Shown: positions 31,583 through 45,260, counted from the first letter of the stretch. The stretch: 64,000 nt of DNA from an uncultured Pelagibacteraceae bacterium (GCA_902592545.1 CACJFA010000001.1:1-64000); one strand, 5' to 3'. Program-made: numbers and translations. Notes: generated by a model not told the origin, from the sequence alone.

Positions 31583-32364
31583 TTATTAAACTTTTACTTT
31601 TTATTTCAATAATTCTTAATTTATTATTAATATTATTGTTCAACAAAAAAAAAATTAAAAGATTTCTCAATAAAAGTAAAATTAAGGAAATAGATGTTAT
31701 AAATATACACAAGTCTTTTGAGTTAAGAAATATATCAAGTAATCTAAAATCTCCTAAAGAAGATTCTATTATAAAAAGTTTTAGTATTTCATCAGATAAT
31801 AATATAGTTGGTATGACTTCTGATTATGAAGCGTGGATTATATCGACATTAAGTAAAGTAAGTAAAAATATATTCGAATTTGGTACGTGCAGCGGTAAAA
31901 CTACTTACTTGATGGCTTTAAACTCATCTGAAGATACAAAAATTACAACAATAACTTTAAACCCAAATGAAATTAACAATATTCAAAAATTTGATAAAGA
32001 TAATGAGAGCTCTTATAGAAATATTAAAAATGAAAGCATATATGATAAATTTTTGTTTTCAGGTACGCCAGAAGAAAAAAAAATTAAAGTAATTTTTATT
32101 AACTCAGTAGATTTTAAAAATACAGAATTTAAAAAAAAAATGGATTTTATCTTTATTGATGGAGGACATACTTATTCTGTTGTTAAAAATGATTCAGAGA
32201 AATCTTTTGAAATGTTAAAACCTAATGGAATTATCCTTTGGCATGATTATGTCCCTGGAAAAAGATCATCCTCAGATGTTGTAAAATATATAAATTCAAT
32301 TTTAGATAAAAAAAAAATATATAAAATTAAAAATACTTCTTTGTGTTTTTATAAAAATTGTTAA
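31579..32364 (+). CDS. Membrane-anchored class I SAM-dependent methyltransferase-like protein
   Basis: N-terminal hydrophobic helix; [16 protein letters not shown] (motif I-like), [35 protein letters not shown] (Methyltransf_24-like). Confidence 0.7.
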   Translation: MIIKLLLFISIILNLLLILLFNKKKIKRFLNKSKIKEIDVINIHKSFELRNISSNLKSPKEDSIIKSFSISSDNNIVGMTSDYEAWIISTLSKVSKNIFEFGTCSGKTTYLMALNSSEDTKITTITLNPNEINNIQKFDKDNESSYRNIKNESIYDKFLFSGTPEEKKIKVIFINSVDFKNTEFKKKMDFIFIDGGHTYSVVKNDSEKSFEMLKPNGIILWHDYVPGKRSSSDVVKYINSILDKKKIYKIKNTSLCFYKNC

Positions 32365-32454
32365 GGAGAGGTGGCCGAGTGGTTGAAGGCGCACGCTTGG
32401 AAAGCGTGTAAAGGAGCAATTCTTTCATGGGTTCGAATCCCATTCTCTCCGCCA
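32365..32454 (+). tRNA. tRNA-Ser(GGA)
   Basis: Class II tRNA; anticodon arm CACGC-TTGGAAA-GCGTG, T-loop TTCGAAT, encoded CCA. Confidence 0.95.
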
Positions 32455-32515
32455 TTAAATAAGCTTTGTTTTTCAAGGGTAATTTAGGCATTTTACATTT
32501 TTTTTGTTAAGATAA

Positions 32516-34633
<2,118 letters not shown>

Positions 34634-34635
34634 AA

Positions 34636-35916
34636 ATGAAGTTCTTTGAAACTTCAAAATATCATTCTTTTAAAAAATCAACTTATATCACTCTTAGATG
34701 GATCGGAATTATTGGACAATTAATTGCAGTAAATTTTGTATATTTATTTTTAAATTCTAGTTTTGATTTTATTAGTTCAAATTTAGTTATATTTTTAGGA
34801 ATATTAAGTAATTTATATTTAATTTTTATTTATAAAAAAACACAATTATCAGATAGATCTGCTTTTATCTTCTTGTTTATAGATATTTTGCAATTAGGTG
34901 TACTTCTTTATTTGTCAGGGGGAATAACCAATCCATTTGTAATTTTTATATTAATACCAAGTGTTTTTTCTTCATCAAATTTAAGCTTAAGAACTAATAC
35001 TTTGTTAGTAATGTTAACAATAATTATAATAGTATTTTTAAGTTTTAATTATCAAGATTTGCCAATTAATTTAAATAGTGATTTTCATAACAATCATTAT
35101 TTTTATTACTCTATCCCAGTTTCTTTGATTATCGCTTTAGTATTTTTAAATTATTTTGCAATGACGTTTGGCACACAATCTAGATTAAGAAAAGAGGCAT
35201 TAGGAAAAATGGAAGAAGTAATGGCTAAAGAACATGAGCTTTTATCTTTGGGCGGACAAGCTGCTGCAGCTGCACATTCTTTAGGCACACCACTTTCCAC
35301 AATAACAATAATTGCACATGATTTAATGAGACAATTTAAGGGGCAAAAAGATTTGGAGAAAGATATAGAGTTATTGAATAGCCAAGTCGAGCGATGTAAT
35401 GAAATTTTAAAGAGATTAACTTTAAATCCTGTGGAGGAAGATGAATTTATTGATAAAGATATTAATATTCGAGATTATTTGAATGAAATTATCTCTTCAT
35501 TTAAGGAAATAAGTAAAAAGGAATTTGTGTTCAATTTTGATCAAGATTCAAACCCAAAAAAAATAAGTAAATCTATTGAAATAGTTTATGGATTAAGAAA
35601 CTTTATAGGAAATGCAAACAAATTTGCCAAAAATTCTATTTTTATTAATTTAAAAAGTGACAGTGAATTTACAGAGCTCACAGTAGAGGATGATGGTAAT
35701 GGTTATCCACGAGATATTATATCGAAAATTGGAGAACCATATTTAAGATCAAATTATTCAAAAGATAAGTCTAAAGAGGGTTTAGGACTAGGGTTGTTTA
35801 TTGGAAAAACTTTATTAGAAAAAAATTTTGCAACAGTCAATTGTAGAAATTCGAAAACACGTAGTGGTGCTGAAGTTATAATTAGATGGAAGAATAAAGA
35901 ATTATTTAATATTTAA
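34636..35916 (+). CDS. Sensor histidine kinase, RegB/PrrB/ActS-like
   Basis: Membrane domain with GGITNPF, H-box [15 protein letters not shown], ATPase G-box [15 protein letters not shown]. Confidence 0.85.
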   Translation: MKFFETSKYHSFKKSTYITLRWIGIIGQLIAVNFVYLFLNSSFDFISSNLVIFLGILSNLYLIFIYKKTQLSDRSAFIFLFIDILQLGVLLYLSGGITNPFVIFILIPSVFSSSNLSLRTNTLLVMLTIIIIVFLSFNYQDLPINLNSDFHNNHYFYYSIPVSLIIALVFLNYFAMTFGTQSRLRKEALGKMEEVMAKEHELLSLGGQAAAAAHSLGTPLSTITIIAHDLMRQFKGQKDLEKDIELLNSQVERCNEILKRLTLNPVEEDEFIDKDINIRDYLNEIISSFKEISKKEFVFNFDQDSNPKKISKSIEIVYGLRNFIGNANKFAKNSIFINLKSDSEFTELTVEDDGNGYPRDIISKIGEPYLRSNYSKDKSKEGLGLGLFIGKTLLEKNFATVNCRNSKTRSGAEVIIRWKNKELFNI

Positions 35917-37712
35917 TGGTATTTGTTCTTTGTTTCAAATAATGAGCTTAATTGAGATATCATAACATCTCCTAATTCATTTACGTCAGTAATTTTAATA
36001 GCTTTATTGTAATATCTTGAAACATCGTGACCAATTCCTATAGCCAAAACTTCAATATCTGATTTATTTTCAATAAATTTTACAATCTTTTTTAAATGTT
36101 TTTCCAAAAAATCACCTGAATTTACAGAAAGAGTTGAGTCATCTACAGGGGCTCCATCAGAAATAACCATTAATATTTTTCTTTCCTCTTTTCTCTTTTT
36201 TATTCTGTTATAGGCCCAAGATATAGCTTCTCCATCGATGTTCTCTTTGAGCAATCCTTCTTTAAGCATTAGTCCTAAATTATTTTTTGCTTGTCTCCAA
36301 TGTGTATCTGCTCCTTTGTAAATTATATGTCTTAGGTCGTTCAATCTTCCTGGAGTTTTAGGTTTGGAATTTTTGGTCCATAATTCTCTACTTTGTCCAC
36401 CTTTCCAATTTTTAGTTGTGAAACCTAAAATTTCAACTTTAACAGAGCACCTTTCTAGCGTTCTAGATAAAATATCTGCACAAATAGCTGCAATGGTGAT
36501 TGGTCTTCCTCTCATGGATCCAGAATTATCAATGAGTAGAGTCACTACTGTATCTTTAAAATCTAAATCTTTTTCTTTTTTGAATGACAAAGAATTATAT
36601 GGATCCATAATAATTCTTGGAAGTTTTGAACTGTCTAATAATCCCTCCTCTAAATCAAATTCCCATGCTCTGTTTTGTTTTGCAAGCAATTGTCTTTGAA
36701 GTTTATTAGCAAGCTTTGTTATAATATCTTGAAAGCCTATTAATTGTTGATCTAAATTTCTTCTTAGTTTTGTTGCTTCATCTGCATTTTCTAGATTTTC
36801 AGCTTTTACAACTTCATCAAACTGAGTTGTAAATATTTTATAATCTAAATTGATATTATCTATTTTTTTTTGAGCTACTTGTTCTGAACTTTGTTCATCT
36901 GACTCTGTGTCTGATAACTGTTCGTCAAAGTTAAATTCGTCAACACTAAAATCTGCATCTAATGAAGCTTCTGATACATTTTCATCTTTTTCATCTTTAT
37001 TATCTTCTTTGTCATTATTTTCATCTTCATTTGATGGATTATCTTGCCCCTGATCTTGATTTTCTTCTTTTCTTTCGTCCTCATCTTCACTTTGAAAAAT
37101 ATCCATTTCTTCCAATATTTCTGAAAACTTTGAACTATAAATGTTTTGATCCTCAAGATTTTTAAGTAAAAATTCTTTATGTTTTTCTATAGCGTCCTCA
37201 AAGTCTTTTTCCCAAAAATTAAGCATTTTTGTTGTTAGAGGATTTAGCTTAATTTTATGAAAATTCTTAAGCATATATAGTTCGAATGCTTCTGATACAG
37301 ATACATCTTCTTTAGTTTTTAATTGATCTTTGCGTTTACGATTTATTATTTGATGATAATTTTCTTGAAAATTTTTCTCAATTCCTTTTAACATTTTCCC
37401 TCCCAGAGTCTCATAACGTATTTTTTCAGCTATATTATAAAGAGATCTAGAAGATGTATTTGAGGGAAGATTTTTTTTGTAAATTGTTTCATTACTAAAT
37501 TTTTTTTTCAAAGCAGAGGAGTCTGTTTCTGCACGTAATCTTATAAAATCAGCTGGACTAGTTAAATTATCAATCTCTAGAAAATTAAATTCTTTTATTT
37601 TTTTTTCTTCAGAATTTTTTTTTTTTATATCAAAATCATCAGCAATTACTTTTGCTGTAGAAGTTAAAGCAATTTTGAATTTTTCTTTTAAATTATTTTC
37701 TTTAGTACTCAT
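35913..37712 (-). CDS. cobT: CobT-like VWA-domain protein (cobaltochelatase CobT family)
   Basis: Acidic low-complexity linker and C-terminal MIDAS motif [12 protein letters not shown]. Confidence 0.88.
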   Translation of the reverse strand: MSTKENNLKEKFKIALTSTAKVIADDFDIKKKNSEEKKIKEFNFLEIDNLTSPADFIRLRAETDSSALKKKFSNETIYKKNLPSNTSSRSLYNIAEKIRYETLGGKMLKGIEKNFQENYHQIINRKRKDQLKTKEDVSVSEAFELYMLKNFHKIKLNPLTTKMLNFWEKDFEDAIEKHKEFLLKNLEDQNIYSSKFSEILEEMDIFQSEDEDERKEENQDQGQDNPSNEDENNDKEDNKDEKDENVSEASLDADFSVDEFNFDEQLSDTESDEQSSEQVAQKKIDNINLDYKIFTTQFDEVVKAENLENADEATKLRRNLDQQLIGFQDIITKLANKLQRQLLAKQNRAWEFDLEEGLLDSSKLPRIIMDPYNSLSFKKEKDLDFKDTVVTLLIDNSGSMRGRPITIAAICADILSRTLERCSVKVEILGFTTKNWKGGQSRELWTKNSKPKTPGRLNDLRHIIYKGADTHWRQAKNNLGLMLKEGLLKENIDGEAISWAYNRIKKRKEERKILMVISDGAPVDDSTLSVNSGDFLEKHLKKIVKFIENKSDIEVLAIGIGHDVSRYYNKAIKITDVNELGDVMISQLSSLFETKNKYH

Positions 37713-38686
37713 TAGATTTGAATATTAATCAAAGATTCTGGCAACTCTTCACCAAAACATCTTTGATAATATTCTGCGATAGTATTTTTTTCAATATCAT
37801 CACATTTATTAAGAAAAGTTACTCTAAAAGCGTAACCAGTGTCTTTAAATATCTCTGCATTTTCTGCCCAATGTAACACAGTTCTTGGGCTCATTACTGT
37901 TGAAATATCTCCTGCAATAAATCCTTTACGCGTTAAGGATGCTACTTTTATCATGTTAGCAACCTTTTCTTTTCCCTTTGCGTTATTTAAGTTTTTATTT
38001 TTAGACAAAACAATGTCCATTTCTCTATCTAGGCTAAGATAGTTTAAAGTTGTAACAATATTCCATCTATCCATCTGACCTTGGTTAATTTGCTGCGTAC
38101 CATGATAAAGACCTGTCGTATCACCAAGACCAACAGTATTTGAAGTAGCAAATAATCTAAAAAATTTATTTTGTTTAATTACTTTGTTTTTATCTAGTAA
38201 TGTAAAATTTCCCTCAGCTTCTAAAACTCTTTGAATTACAAACATTACATCGGGTCTACCAGCATCATATTCATCAAAAACAAGTGCAACTGGATTTTGT
38301 ATAGACCATGGTAAAATTCCCTCGTTAAATTGAGTTACTTGTTTACCATCTTTAAGAACAATCGCATCTTTTCCAATCAAATCAATTCTACTTACATGAC
38401 TATCTAAATTTACACGGATGCAAGGCCAATTTAATCTTGCAGCAATTTGCTCAATGTGAGTAGATTTACCAGTGCCATGATATCCTTGAACTAAAACTCT
38501 CTTATTATAAGCAAATCCTGAAATAATGGCTAAAGTAGTATCTCTATCGAACTTGTAGTTTTTATCAATTTCAGGAACATATTCATTCTTTTTTGAAAAT
38601 GCGTCTACTTCCATTTCTGAGTCAATTCCAAAAGTCTGTTTTAATGAAACTTTAATATCCGGTTCTGTGTTAAGATTTGGTGTCAA
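37712..38686 (-). CDS. cobS: CobS-like AAA+ ATPase (MoxR-like)
   Basis: [46 protein letters not shown]. Confidence 0.9.
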   Translation of the reverse strand: MTPNLNTEPDIKVSLKQTFGIDSEMEVDAFSKKNEYVPEIDKNYKFDRDTTLAIISGFAYNKRVLVQGYHGTGKSTHIEQIAARLNWPCIRVNLDSHVSRIDLIGKDAIVLKDGKQVTQFNEGILPWSIQNPVALVFDEYDAGRPDVMFVIQRVLEAEGNFTLLDKNKVIKQNKFFRLFATSNTVGLGDTTGLYHGTQQINQGQMDRWNIVTTLNYLSLDREMDIVLSKNKNLNNAKGKEKVANMIKVASLTRKGFIAGDISTVMSPRTVLHWAENAEIFKDTGYAFRVTFLNKCDDIEKNTIAEYYQRCFGEELPESLINIQI

Positions 38687-39218
38687 TTTTTTCTCTATAG
38701 GTATTTTTTAATTGAGTGTAAGCCAATGTTATAAGTTTAAGTTTTTCTTCGTATTTTTTATTTCCAGAATTCATATCAGGGTGAAATTTTTTCACAAGTA
38801 ATTTGAATTTATCTTGTATTTTCTTCCACTTTAAACCCACAGAAACCCCCAATATTCCAAAAGCTTTTATATCTTTATGATCGAATTTAAATTGACGCAT
38901 ATGATTATAATCTCCATTTATTTTTTCTTTATCTAACTCATCTCTCAAAGTTGTATTCCATAACACTTTGAAAAAATTATCTGAAGAGCTAAAGCTTTGC
39001 GTGGGTTTGTGCCAAGTCATGTCAGATTTTAAAAAATCCATTACTTGGTCATCATTCATTCCTGAGAAATAGTTCCAATTTTTATTAAATTCTTTTACAT
39101 GCTCAAGGCAAAGCATTCTAAATTTTCTGCTATTATCTTTTTCAACTGGTGCCTTATATTCACCTATTTCATTACAATTATTCCAGTCACAAATATTTTT
39201 CATGATATATAATAACAT
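38670..39218 (-). CDS. DnaJ-domain protein
   Basis: C-terminal J domain ([41 protein letters not shown] motif). Confidence 0.85.
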   Translation of the reverse strand: MLLYIMKNICDWNNCNEIGEYKAPVEKDNSRKFRMLCLEHVKEFNKNWNYFSGMNDDQVMDFLKSDMTWHKPTQSFSSSDNFFKVLWNTTLRDELDKEKINGDYNHMRQFKFDHKDIKAFGILGVSVGLKWKKIQDKFKLLVKKFHPDMNSGNKKYEEKLKLITLAYTQLKNTYREKIDTKS

Positions 39219-39220
39219 AT

Positions 39221-39481
39221 ATGGATATAAATGAGTTAATTACAATTGTAAAAAATAAATTATTAAATCAAATAAATATTGAAAGTATAAATATTGAAGA
39301 TAAATCTTTTCTTCATAAAAATCATAGAGGAAATCAAGAAGGAAAATATCATTTAAAATTAATTATCGTTTCTCAAGAACTAAAAAAAATGAATAAAATT
39401 GAAAGTAATAAAAAAATTTACAAGATTTTAGATCAAGAATTAAAAGAATTTATTCACTCAATCCAAATTTTAATTAGTTAA
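39221..39481 (+). CDS. BolA family protein
   Basis: 86 aa, IEDKSFLHKNHRGNQEGKYHLKLIIVSQEL typical BolA core. Confidence 0.85.
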   Translation: MDINELITIVKNKLLNQINIESINIEDKSFLHKNHRGNQEGKYHLKLIIVSQELKKMNKIESNKKIYKILDQELKEFIHSIQILIS

Positions 39482-40576
39482 AAATTTTCTTAAAAATAAA
39501 TTTACCTTTTTTTTTGAGTATTGTTTTTGGTAAATTGGCTTACCAATTTTTTTTAATAAAACTAAATTAATTTTTTCAGAATTATTTTTTTTATCTTTAA
39601 TCATAAAAGATAAAATCTTATTTAAATCTTTTATAGAAAAATATTTTTTTATTGAAGAAGGTAGACCAGAATTATCAATATGATTTATAATCAAATTATA
39701 TTCATTTTTACTGAGCATATTTTCCCTTAAACTAAAATTAAGAGCTGTCTTCATTCCGAGTATCACAGCTTCACCATGATTTAGTTTATGACTGTACCCT
39801 AAGCCTGCCTCATAAGCATGGGCAAATGTATGACCAAAATTTAACACTTTTCTTAATGCTGTTTCTTTTTCATCTCTTTCAACTATTTTTTTTTTAATTT
39901 TGCAACTTTCATAAATTGCTTTTTCAATAAATGGAGATGAAAGATTTAAAATTTTTTTAAGATTTTTATTTAAGAAATTAAAAAAATTTTTATTATCAAT
40001 TAATGAATGTTTTAATATTTCTCCATATCCACAAATTATCTCTCTTTTTGATAAAGATTTAAGGAATTGAATATCTGTGAGAACCAATGATGGTTGATAA
40101 AAACTTCCTATTAAATTTTTACCATACTTGGAATTAACTCCAGTTTTTCCACCTATTGATGAATCAACTTGAGCTAAAAGAGTTGTTGGAATATTTGTAA
40201 ACTTCAGGCCTCTTTTGAAAAGACTAGCTGCAAAACCACTTACATCGCCTGTAATCCCTCCTCCTAAAGAAATTAAAACATCATTTCTTGAAAAGTTTTT
40301 ATTTAACAACACTTCTAGAATTTTATTAACACTATTAATATTTTTATTTTTTTCACTTGCATTAAAAAATAAAACATAAATATTTTTATTTTTTAAAGAC
40401 CTTTTAATATTTGAGATAAATTTTTTTGGAACGTTTTTATCAACGACAATTAAACATTTATCAAAATCAATTGAATTTAATTTAAAAATTTTTGATACAC
40501 TCGAAGTTAAATTTGATCCAATAATTATTGGATATTTTTCATTTTTGGTTAATATGTTTAATTTAGTTTGTTTCAT
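39470..40576 (-). CDS. aroB: 3-dehydroquinate synthase
   Basis: SLGGGITGDVSGFAASLFKRG, PTTLLAQVDSSIGGKTGVN, LNFGHTFAHAYE. Confidence 0.96.
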   Translation of the reverse strand: MKQTKLNILTKNEKYPIIIGSNLTSSVSKIFKLNSIDFDKCLIVVDKNVPKKFISNIKRSLKNKNIYVLFFNASEKNKNINSVNKILEVLLNKNFSRNDVLISLGGGITGDVSGFAASLFKRGLKFTNIPTTLLAQVDSSIGGKTGVNSKYGKNLIGSFYQPSLVLTDIQFLKSLSKREIICGYGEILKHSLIDNKNFFNFLNKNLKKILNLSSPFIEKAIYESCKIKKKIVERDEKETALRKVLNFGHTFAHAYEAGLGYSHKLNHGEAVILGMKTALNFSLRENMLSKNEYNLIINHIDNSGLPSSIKKYFSIKDLNKILSFMIKDKKNNSEKINLVLLKKIGKPIYQKQYSKKKVNLFLRKFLTN

Positions 40577-41075
40577 AAATTTCTATAATTTTATTTACTA
40601 TTTCACTTTTGGTAAGATTATCACACTTTATCTCATATAAAGCTTTAGAATAAATGTTAGAACGTTTCTTAATTAAATCAATTAACTCAGTATCTGTTGC
40701 ATTAATCGCTAATGGTCTTTTTTTACTGTTTTTAATTCTATTTAACAATGTTTTATCATCCCAATTTAGCCAAAAAGATAAATGATTTTTTAAAATTTCT
40801 TTTCTAATATTATTATTTGTAAAAGCTCCCCCACCAAGTGAAATCACAGTAGAACTTAATTTAAGTTTTTTTAAAGTTGTTTGTTCCTCAATTTTTCTAA
40901 AATAATTCTCACCCTTAACTTCAAATATTTTTTTTATTGTAATGTTTAAATTTTTTTCAATTTCTTTATCGATATCTACAAAATTTAATTTTAATTTCTT
41001 AGCTACTAAGGTTCCAATAGAGCTCTTACCAGAACCCATCATCCCCAAAAAAACTAGATTTTCTTTTGATTTCAT
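40563..41075 (-). CDS. aroK: Shikimate kinase
   Basis: VFLGMMGSGKSSIGTLVAKKL; ATG at 41075 preferred over the ORF start at 41138. Confidence 0.93.
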   Translation of the reverse strand: MKSKENLVFLGMMGSGKSSIGTLVAKKLKLNFVDIDKEIEKNLNITIKKIFEVKGENYFRKIEEQTTLKKLKLSSTVISLGGGAFTNNNIRKEILKNHLSFWLNWDDKTLLNRIKNSKKRPLAINATDTELIDLIKKRSNIYSKALYEIKCDNLTKSEIVNKIIEIYETN

Positions 41076-41132
41076 AAGTTTCTTTATTGAAAAAACATAA
41101 ATATGTCTTAATTTGAAATTATCTAAAAGTAT

Positions 41133-41315
41133 ATGCAATTCATTAAAAACACAAGTTCAGGCAAAGCAAGTATCATAGGACTTGTGATTAAATCTACAAT
41201 CGGATTAGGGGTTATTTTAGGTATTATTTTTTTTCTAAGTACAATCGATTTTCCTGCACCTAAAAAAGAAATTGAAAAAATTATTCCAAATGAAAATTTT
41301 AAAATCGTTAAATAA
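41133..41315 (+). CDS. Small single-TM hypothetical protein (60 aa)
   Basis: ORF with central hydrophobic helix VIKSTIGLGVILGIIFFLSTIDFPAP; upstream of and overlapping the next gene. Confidence 0.65.
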   Translation: MQFIKNTSSGKASIIGLVIKSTIGLGVILGIIFFLSTIDFPAPKKEIEKIIPNENFKIVK

Positions 41316-43053
41316 GAAAATTTTTTTAACTCAATTAGTTTGTCTTATTTTTTTTATCCCCGTATTTGCTGAGGAAAAACCAATTGATATTTGGAATATA
41401 CAAAAAAATGACAATCAAGTTATTTCAGAAACAAATATTTCAAGTGAAAACACTATAAACACAAATCAGAATAGTGTTTACAAATTACAAACAAATAAAC
41501 AAACAGATACAATTAAACTTGACAAAGAATTTTCTTCAAAGGAAATTAAAATTGTTGGGTTATACGATCCTAGTGAATACGGCCTGAGTATGGATATGTG
41601 GTCAAATTCAGATGGAAACAAATTAAAAAATTTATTTCAAAATATTAATAAGTTTAATCTTTCAGAAGATGCATCTGACATAATGCATATATCTTTATTA
41701 ACCAATGCTTATTCCCCAACCCAAAATATTACTGAGCAGGAATTTATGAGCTTCAAATCAGATTGGTTAATAAAAGATGCAAACTTAGAATTAATAGAAG
41801 AATATTTAATTAAAAATCAAATAATAAATTTACACCCAAATTTAGCAAGATATTTAGTAGATACTTATTTGTCAGAATCAAACGTAAAAAAGTCATGTGA
41901 GATTTTTTCTAAAAATACAGAACCTATCCAAGATGAATATTTATCAAAATTTAATTTATATTGTTTAATCAATTATGGAAAAAATGAAGAGGCACAACTA
42001 ATCTTAGATTTAAAAAAAGAGTTAGGTTTCGAAGATAGTTATTACGAAAACAAAATAAATTATTTATTTGGATACCTAGATGAGGCAGATAAAGAAATAT
42101 CAATAAATTCAATTTTAGATTTTCATTTAGCTCATAGAACTAATCCTGAATTTTCTTATGAGCCAAGTGAAGATACACCTAAAATAATTTGGAAATATCT
42201 TTCAGCTGCTAACTTACTTTTTAAAATACAAGATATAGAAATTACTGATGTAGAAAAAATTTCTACAATAGAAAAAGCTGTAAATGATAAAAATTATTCT
42301 GAAGAAGAGTTATTTGAATTTTATAAAAAGTTTCAATTTAATATTAACCAATTTTTAAACGCTAAAGAGGCATATAAATCTCTATCTTCAATCGAGGGAC
42401 GTGCTCTTTTATATCAAAGATCTCTTTTAACTGAAGAACCAAAAATTAAATTAGAATTTGTTAAGATATTAAAAGATCTATTTATATCTGATGAAATTGG
42501 TGATGCCTTTGATTTGGAATTAAAAAAATTTTTAGGTGAAATTAATGTTGAGGATGTGCCATCAAATTTTACGACATTTTATAATAGTAATTTAAATGAG
42601 AAAGAGACAGCAGATAAAAAGATTAAATATAATAGTAAAATTTTACATCAATCAAAACTTATAAATTATTTTAATGGGGACTATGCAAAATCTAAAATTG
42701 AAGAGGATCTAGATAAATTTTTAAAGAAAATTAAAAAAGATAAAAAATATCTTTTATCAAAAAAAGATATAATTTTTCTAGAGGCGCTTAAATCTGATGG
42801 AATTGAAATTTCAAAAAAATATGATGGTCTTTATGAGGTAAAGCAATCAGAAATGCCTGCAGATATTCAAACAATGGTAGATAATAATGAGATGGGTGCT
42901 GCATTGTTGAGAATAATTGAGGTAATTGGACCTGATAAAATTGAAAATATTGATGAAGATACAGTTTACTTTATTATCAATACTTTAAATCAATTAAATG
43001 TTGATTTAATAAGAAATAAACTATTGCTAAAAGTTCTTCCTTTAAAAGTATAA
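41290..43053 (+). CDS. Large exported hypothetical protein, probably helical-repeat
   Basis: Signal peptide from M at 41290 (MKILKSLNKKIFLTQLVCLIFFIPVFAEEK); remainder predominantly helical by eye; family not recognised. Confidence 0.75.
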   Translation: MKILKSLNKKIFLTQLVCLIFFIPVFAEEKPIDIWNIQKNDNQVISETNISSENTINTNQNSVYKLQTNKQTDTIKLDKEFSSKEIKIVGLYDPSEYGLSMDMWSNSDGNKLKNLFQNINKFNLSEDASDIMHISLLTNAYSPTQNITEQEFMSFKSDWLIKDANLELIEEYLIKNQIINLHPNLARYLVDTYLSESNVKKSCEIFSKNTEPIQDEYLSKFNLYCLINYGKNEEAQLILDLKKELGFEDSYYENKINYLFGYLDEADKEISINSILDFHLAHRTNPEFSYEPSEDTPKIIWKYLSAANLLFKIQDIEITDVEKISTIEKAVNDKNYSEEELFEFYKKFQFNINQFLNAKEAYKSLSSIEGRALLYQRSLLTEEPKIKLEFVKILKDLFISDEIGDAFDLELKKFLGEINVEDVPSNFTTFYNSNLNEKETADKKIKYNSKILHQSKLINYFNGDYAKSKIEEDLDKFLKKIKKDKKYLLSKKDIIFLEALKSDGIEISKKYDGLYEVKQSEMPADIQTMVDNNEMGAALLRIIEVIGPDKIENIDEDTVYFIINTLNQLNVDLIRNKLLLKVLPLKV

Positions 43054-43074
43054 AAATTATAATAAAATCAAATT

Positions 43075-43593
43075 ATGGCTATCAGAACTATAATAACGGA
43101 ACCTAATAAATTACTTAGACAAATTTCTAAACCAGTAAATAGTGTTGGCAAAGAAGAGCAAAAATTGATGGATGATATGCTTGAGACAATGTATGAGGCA
43201 AACGGAATTGGTCTCGCGGCTATACAAGTTGGTGTACCAAAGAGAATTATTGTAATGGATATAAGTAAAGATGAGAATAAAAAAGAGCCAAGATATTTCG
43301 TAAACCCAGTTATTAAAAATAAAGATTCAGAAAAAGCAACTTATGAGGAAGGATGTCTTTCTGTGCCAAATCAGTTTGCAGAAATTGATAGACCTAGCAA
43401 GTGTGAAGTAGAATATCTTGATTATGGTGGAGAAAAGAAGTTGCTAAAGGCAGATGGCCTTCTTGCAACATGTATTCAGCATGAAATGGACCACTTAGAA
43501 GGGATACTATTTATTGATTATCTTTCAAAATTAAAAAGATCAATGATAATTAAAAAATTATCAAAATTAAAATCTACCTCCGTAGAAGCTTAA
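43075..43593 (+). CDS. def: Peptide deformylase
   Basis: GIGLAAIQVGVPKRI, EEGCLSVP, QHEMDHLEGILFIDYLS. Confidence 0.97.
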   Translation: MAIRTIITEPNKLLRQISKPVNSVGKEEQKLMDDMLETMYEANGIGLAAIQVGVPKRIIVMDISKDENKKEPRYFVNPVIKNKDSEKATYEEGCLSVPNQFAEIDRPSKCEVEYLDYGGEKKLLKADGLLATCIQHEMDHLEGILFIDYLSKLKRSMIIKKLSKLKSTSVEA

Positions 43594-43596
43594 TCA

Positions 43597-44520
43597 ATGC
43601 TAAGAAAAATAGTTTTTATGGGTACCCCCATGTTTGCTGTCCCAATTTTAAAATCACTTTATCAAAATGGATATCCTATTTCTTGTGTTTATACTCAACC
43701 ACCTCAAAAATCAAAAAGAGGTCAAAAAATTAACAAATCACCTATTCAATTAATTTCAGAAACTTTAAATATCGAATTTAGAACACCAAGTTCATTAAAA
43801 GAAAATTTAGAGGAATTAGAATATTTTAAATCATTAGAGGCAGATTTGGCAATAGTTGTTGCTTATGGTCAAATTATACCAAAGTCATATTTAAATTTAA
43901 CTAAAAAGGGATTTATTAATATTCATGCATCTATTCTTCCAAAATGGAGAGGTGCTGCTCCTATTCAAAGATCAATTATGAATTTAGATAAAGAGACAGG
44001 AATTAGTATTATGAAAATAGGAGAGGAACTAGATACAGGACCAGTATGTAATGTTTATAAAATTAATATAGAAAATAACTTAAATGCTGAAGATATTAAT
44101 GAAAAGCTATCAAGTTTGGCTGCAGATAAAATTTTAGATAACATAGATGATATATATGAGGATAAAGCAAACTTTGTAGAACAAGATCATTCATCAGCGA
44201 CATACGCATCAAAAATTCAAAAATTAGAGGGGCAGATTAATTGGGAGGAGAATGCTAAAAATATAATAGGTAAAATAAATGGACTTTATCCAGTTCCCGG
44301 AGCTTATTTCATGTTTAACGGTGAGAGATATAAAATATTAAAAGCAGAAATTGGACAAGCACAAGGAAAACCAGGTGAGGTTTTATCTGACTATTTAGAA
44401 ATTTCGTGCGGAGATAAAAAATCAATAAAAATTAAACAAATACAAAGACAAGGAAAAAAGCCTCAAAGTATTGGAGAATTTGTTTTAGGAACACAAATTA
44501 AAAAAGGTTCATTTTTATAA
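43597..44520 (+). CDS. fmt: Methionyl-tRNA formyltransferase
   Basis: VFMGTPMFAVPIL, INIHASILPKWRGAAPIQRSI. Confidence 0.97.
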   Translation: MLRKIVFMGTPMFAVPILKSLYQNGYPISCVYTQPPQKSKRGQKINKSPIQLISETLNIEFRTPSSLKENLEELEYFKSLEADLAIVVAYGQIIPKSYLNLTKKGFINIHASILPKWRGAAPIQRSIMNLDKETGISIMKIGEELDTGPVCNVYKINIENNLNAEDINEKLSSLAADKILDNIDDIYEDKANFVEQDHSSATYASKIQKLEGQINWEENAKNIIGKINGLYPVPGAYFMFNGERYKILKAEIGQAQGKPGEVLSDYLEISCGDKKSIKIKQIQRQGKKPQSIGEFVLGTQIKKGSFL

Positions 44521-45260
44521 TGAATAGATACCAAATACTTATTGAGTATGTAGGAACAAATTTTAGAGGATGGCAAATTCAAAAAAAAGGGCCAACTATT
44601 CAAGGATTAATTCAAGAAAAATTATCAAAGTTATTAAAAGAAAAAATTGTTTTACATGGTCAAGGAAGAACTGATACGGGCGTTCATGCATTTGAGCAAT
44701 CTGCACACTTTGATTGCAAAAATAAAATAACCGATACAATTAAATTTTTAAAATCTATAAATCATTTTTTAAATTTAAAAGATATTGCAATTAAATATAT
44801 TAAAAAAAGAAATAATAAATTTCATGCTAGATTTTCAGCAAAAGAAAGAATTTATAAATACTTTATTTTTAATCAAATAAGCCAACCAATAATTGAAAAA
44901 AATAGAGCATGGCATGTTCGAAGACCTTTAAATTTAGAATTAATGAAAAAGGGTGCGAAAAAGTTATTAGGAACCCATGATTATTCAACTTTTAGATCTT
45001 CAAGCTGTAATGCAAAAAGTCCAATTAAAACTATTAAATCTATAAAAATTAAATCGTCAAAAAATAAAATTGAATTTCAATTTAGTTCTCAATCGTTTTT
45101 ACAACATCAGGTTAGATCTATGGTTGGTTGTTTAAAATATTTGGGAGAAAAGAAATGGGATTTGAAAACTTTTGAAATGAGATTTAAGTCAAAAAAAAGA
45201 ACACTGTGTGCTCCTCCAGCACCACCAGGTGGTTTGTTTTTATTTAGAGTTCTTTATTAA
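44520..45260 (+). CDS. truA: tRNA pseudouridine synthase A
   Basis: GRTDTGVHAFEQSAHF; SFLQHQVRSMVG. Confidence 0.96.
   Translation: MNRYQILIEYVGTNFRGWQIQKKGPTIQGLIQEKLSKLLKEKIVLHGQGRTDTGVHAFEQSAHFDCKNKITDTIKFLKSINHFLNLKDIAIKYIKKRNNKFHARFSAKERIYKYFIFNQISQPIIEKNRAWHVRRPLNLELMKKGAKKLLGTHDYSTFRSSSCNAKSPIKTIKSIKIKSSKNKIEFQFSSQSFLQHQVRSMVGCLKYLGEKKWDLKTFEMRFKSKKRTLCAPPAPPGGLFLFRVLY

Noticed and set aside
36962-37165. 67-aa + strand ORF opposite CobT
   Set aside because: Antisense to the Asp/Glu-rich low-complexity linker of CobT, which naturally yields Phe/His/Leu-rich antisense frames.
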